Origin: Methylorubrum populi
GTDB lineage: Bacteria > Pseudomonadota > Alphaproteobacteria > Rhizobiales > Beijerinckiaceae
NCBI GenBank assembly: GCA_020741775.1
Contig: DYYG01000033.1
Span: 143,284-207,283 of the forward strand
DNA length: 64,000 bases
Direction: 5' to 3'
Below are positions 63,905 through 64,000 of this stretch, one piece after another. The notes below the pieces were generated by a model, which was not told where the DNA came from, made no database searches, and was given only the letters and a program-made list of their open reading frames with translations. Made by a program: the position numbers and the translations under genes. Positions within the stretch are counted from its first letter, which is position 1; the number at the start of each line of letters is the position of its first letter.

Positions 63905-64000
63905 TCAATTGGCCACGTCGCTTTCGGCGAAGGTTTTGTCGTCTCGGACGAGGGCATTGGCGAGGACGACGAGGCGGCGGCCGGTGGCGACGATGGCGAC
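63905..64000 (-). mobile_element. 3' end of an IS110-type transposase (rest outside the window)
   Basis: The minus-strand frame ending at TGA 63905 reads VAIVATGRRLVVLANALVRD, then KTFAESDVAN. This matches the usual C terminus of IS110/IS116/IS902 transposases (…KLLVLANALLRD-type ending). Only 31 codons are inside the window, so the element could be whole or partial. It lies 16 bases from repeat copy A. Confidence 0.7.

Overview
The window reads as chromosome from a pink-pigmented methylotroph of the Hyphomicrobiales, most likely Methylobacterium/Methylorubrum of the extorquens type. The base composition is very GC-rich. The window holds a formaldehyde-activating-enzyme (Fae) paralogue, the alphaproteobacterial order ribH-nusB-thiL, an NDUFS4-type complex I accessory subunit, a stand-alone SWIB protein, and several promoters that fit the EcfG general stress sigma factor. 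The genus call is inference from gene content; no search was run.

Layout. 1-5.9 kb: the 5' part of a HAD-UbiA prenyltransferase fusion, then ribH-nusB-thiL, a stress-type DUF1328 protein, a ClC chloride/proton antiporter and a DUF3429 protein. 6-9.4 kb: the DNA-repair pair PdeM and Lhr-like helicase. 9.6-16.9 kb: an esterase-like hydrolase, glycolate oxidase iron-sulfur subunit glcF without glcDE, a single-domain response regulator, sulfhydrylase metY, an MDR oxidoreductase and small proteins. 17-20.4 kb: TrmJ-type methyltransferase, the Fae-like protein and NADP isocitrate dehydrogenase. 20.5-28.9 kb: cytochrome c, a LOV-domain hybrid histidine kinase, glgX, an SHOCT protein, a spore-photoproduct-lyase-like radical SAM enzyme, a deaminase, the NDUFS4 homologue and tRNA-Pro(UGG). 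29-41.7 kb: a mixed metabolic and transport stretch (GST, beta-hydroxyacid dehydrogenase, hydrolase, two MFS carriers, SDR, SWIB, two PRC-barrel proteins, an ABC exporter, threonine aldolase). 42-45 kb: parE with a possible SOS box, then a VapBC-type toxin-antitoxin pair. 45-51.6 kb: SPFH protein, flavin monooxygenase, several small orphan proteins and a large TPR protein. 52-63.8 kb: ispE, then the block ispB / DUF2007 / trmN6-like / S49 peptidase / glyQ / glyS, which I recall as conserved in Rhizobiales. Here it is interrupted by a TetR-controlled NTF2-like gene, small proteins and a PhoX-type phosphatase. The right edge enters the 3' end of an IS110-type transposase on the minus strand.

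Recurring structure. Four copies of a roughly 95-125 bp repeat lie a few bases after the stop codon of a gene and in the same orientation as it: after glyS, the radical SAM gene, the MDR gene and the beta-hydroxyacid dehydrogenase gene. Two small genes have perfect GGAAC-N17-CGTT promoters just upstream, and four more genes have near matches, which suggests a scattered PhyR/EcfG stress regulon. I found no CRISPR array, prophage, integrated plasmid or biosynthetic cluster, and no clearly new multi-gene system. The least ordinary items are the dispersed 3'-end repeat, the Fae paralogue lacking the catalytic histidine, the LOV kinase, the tandem TetR operators and the broken small gene next to tRNA-Pro.
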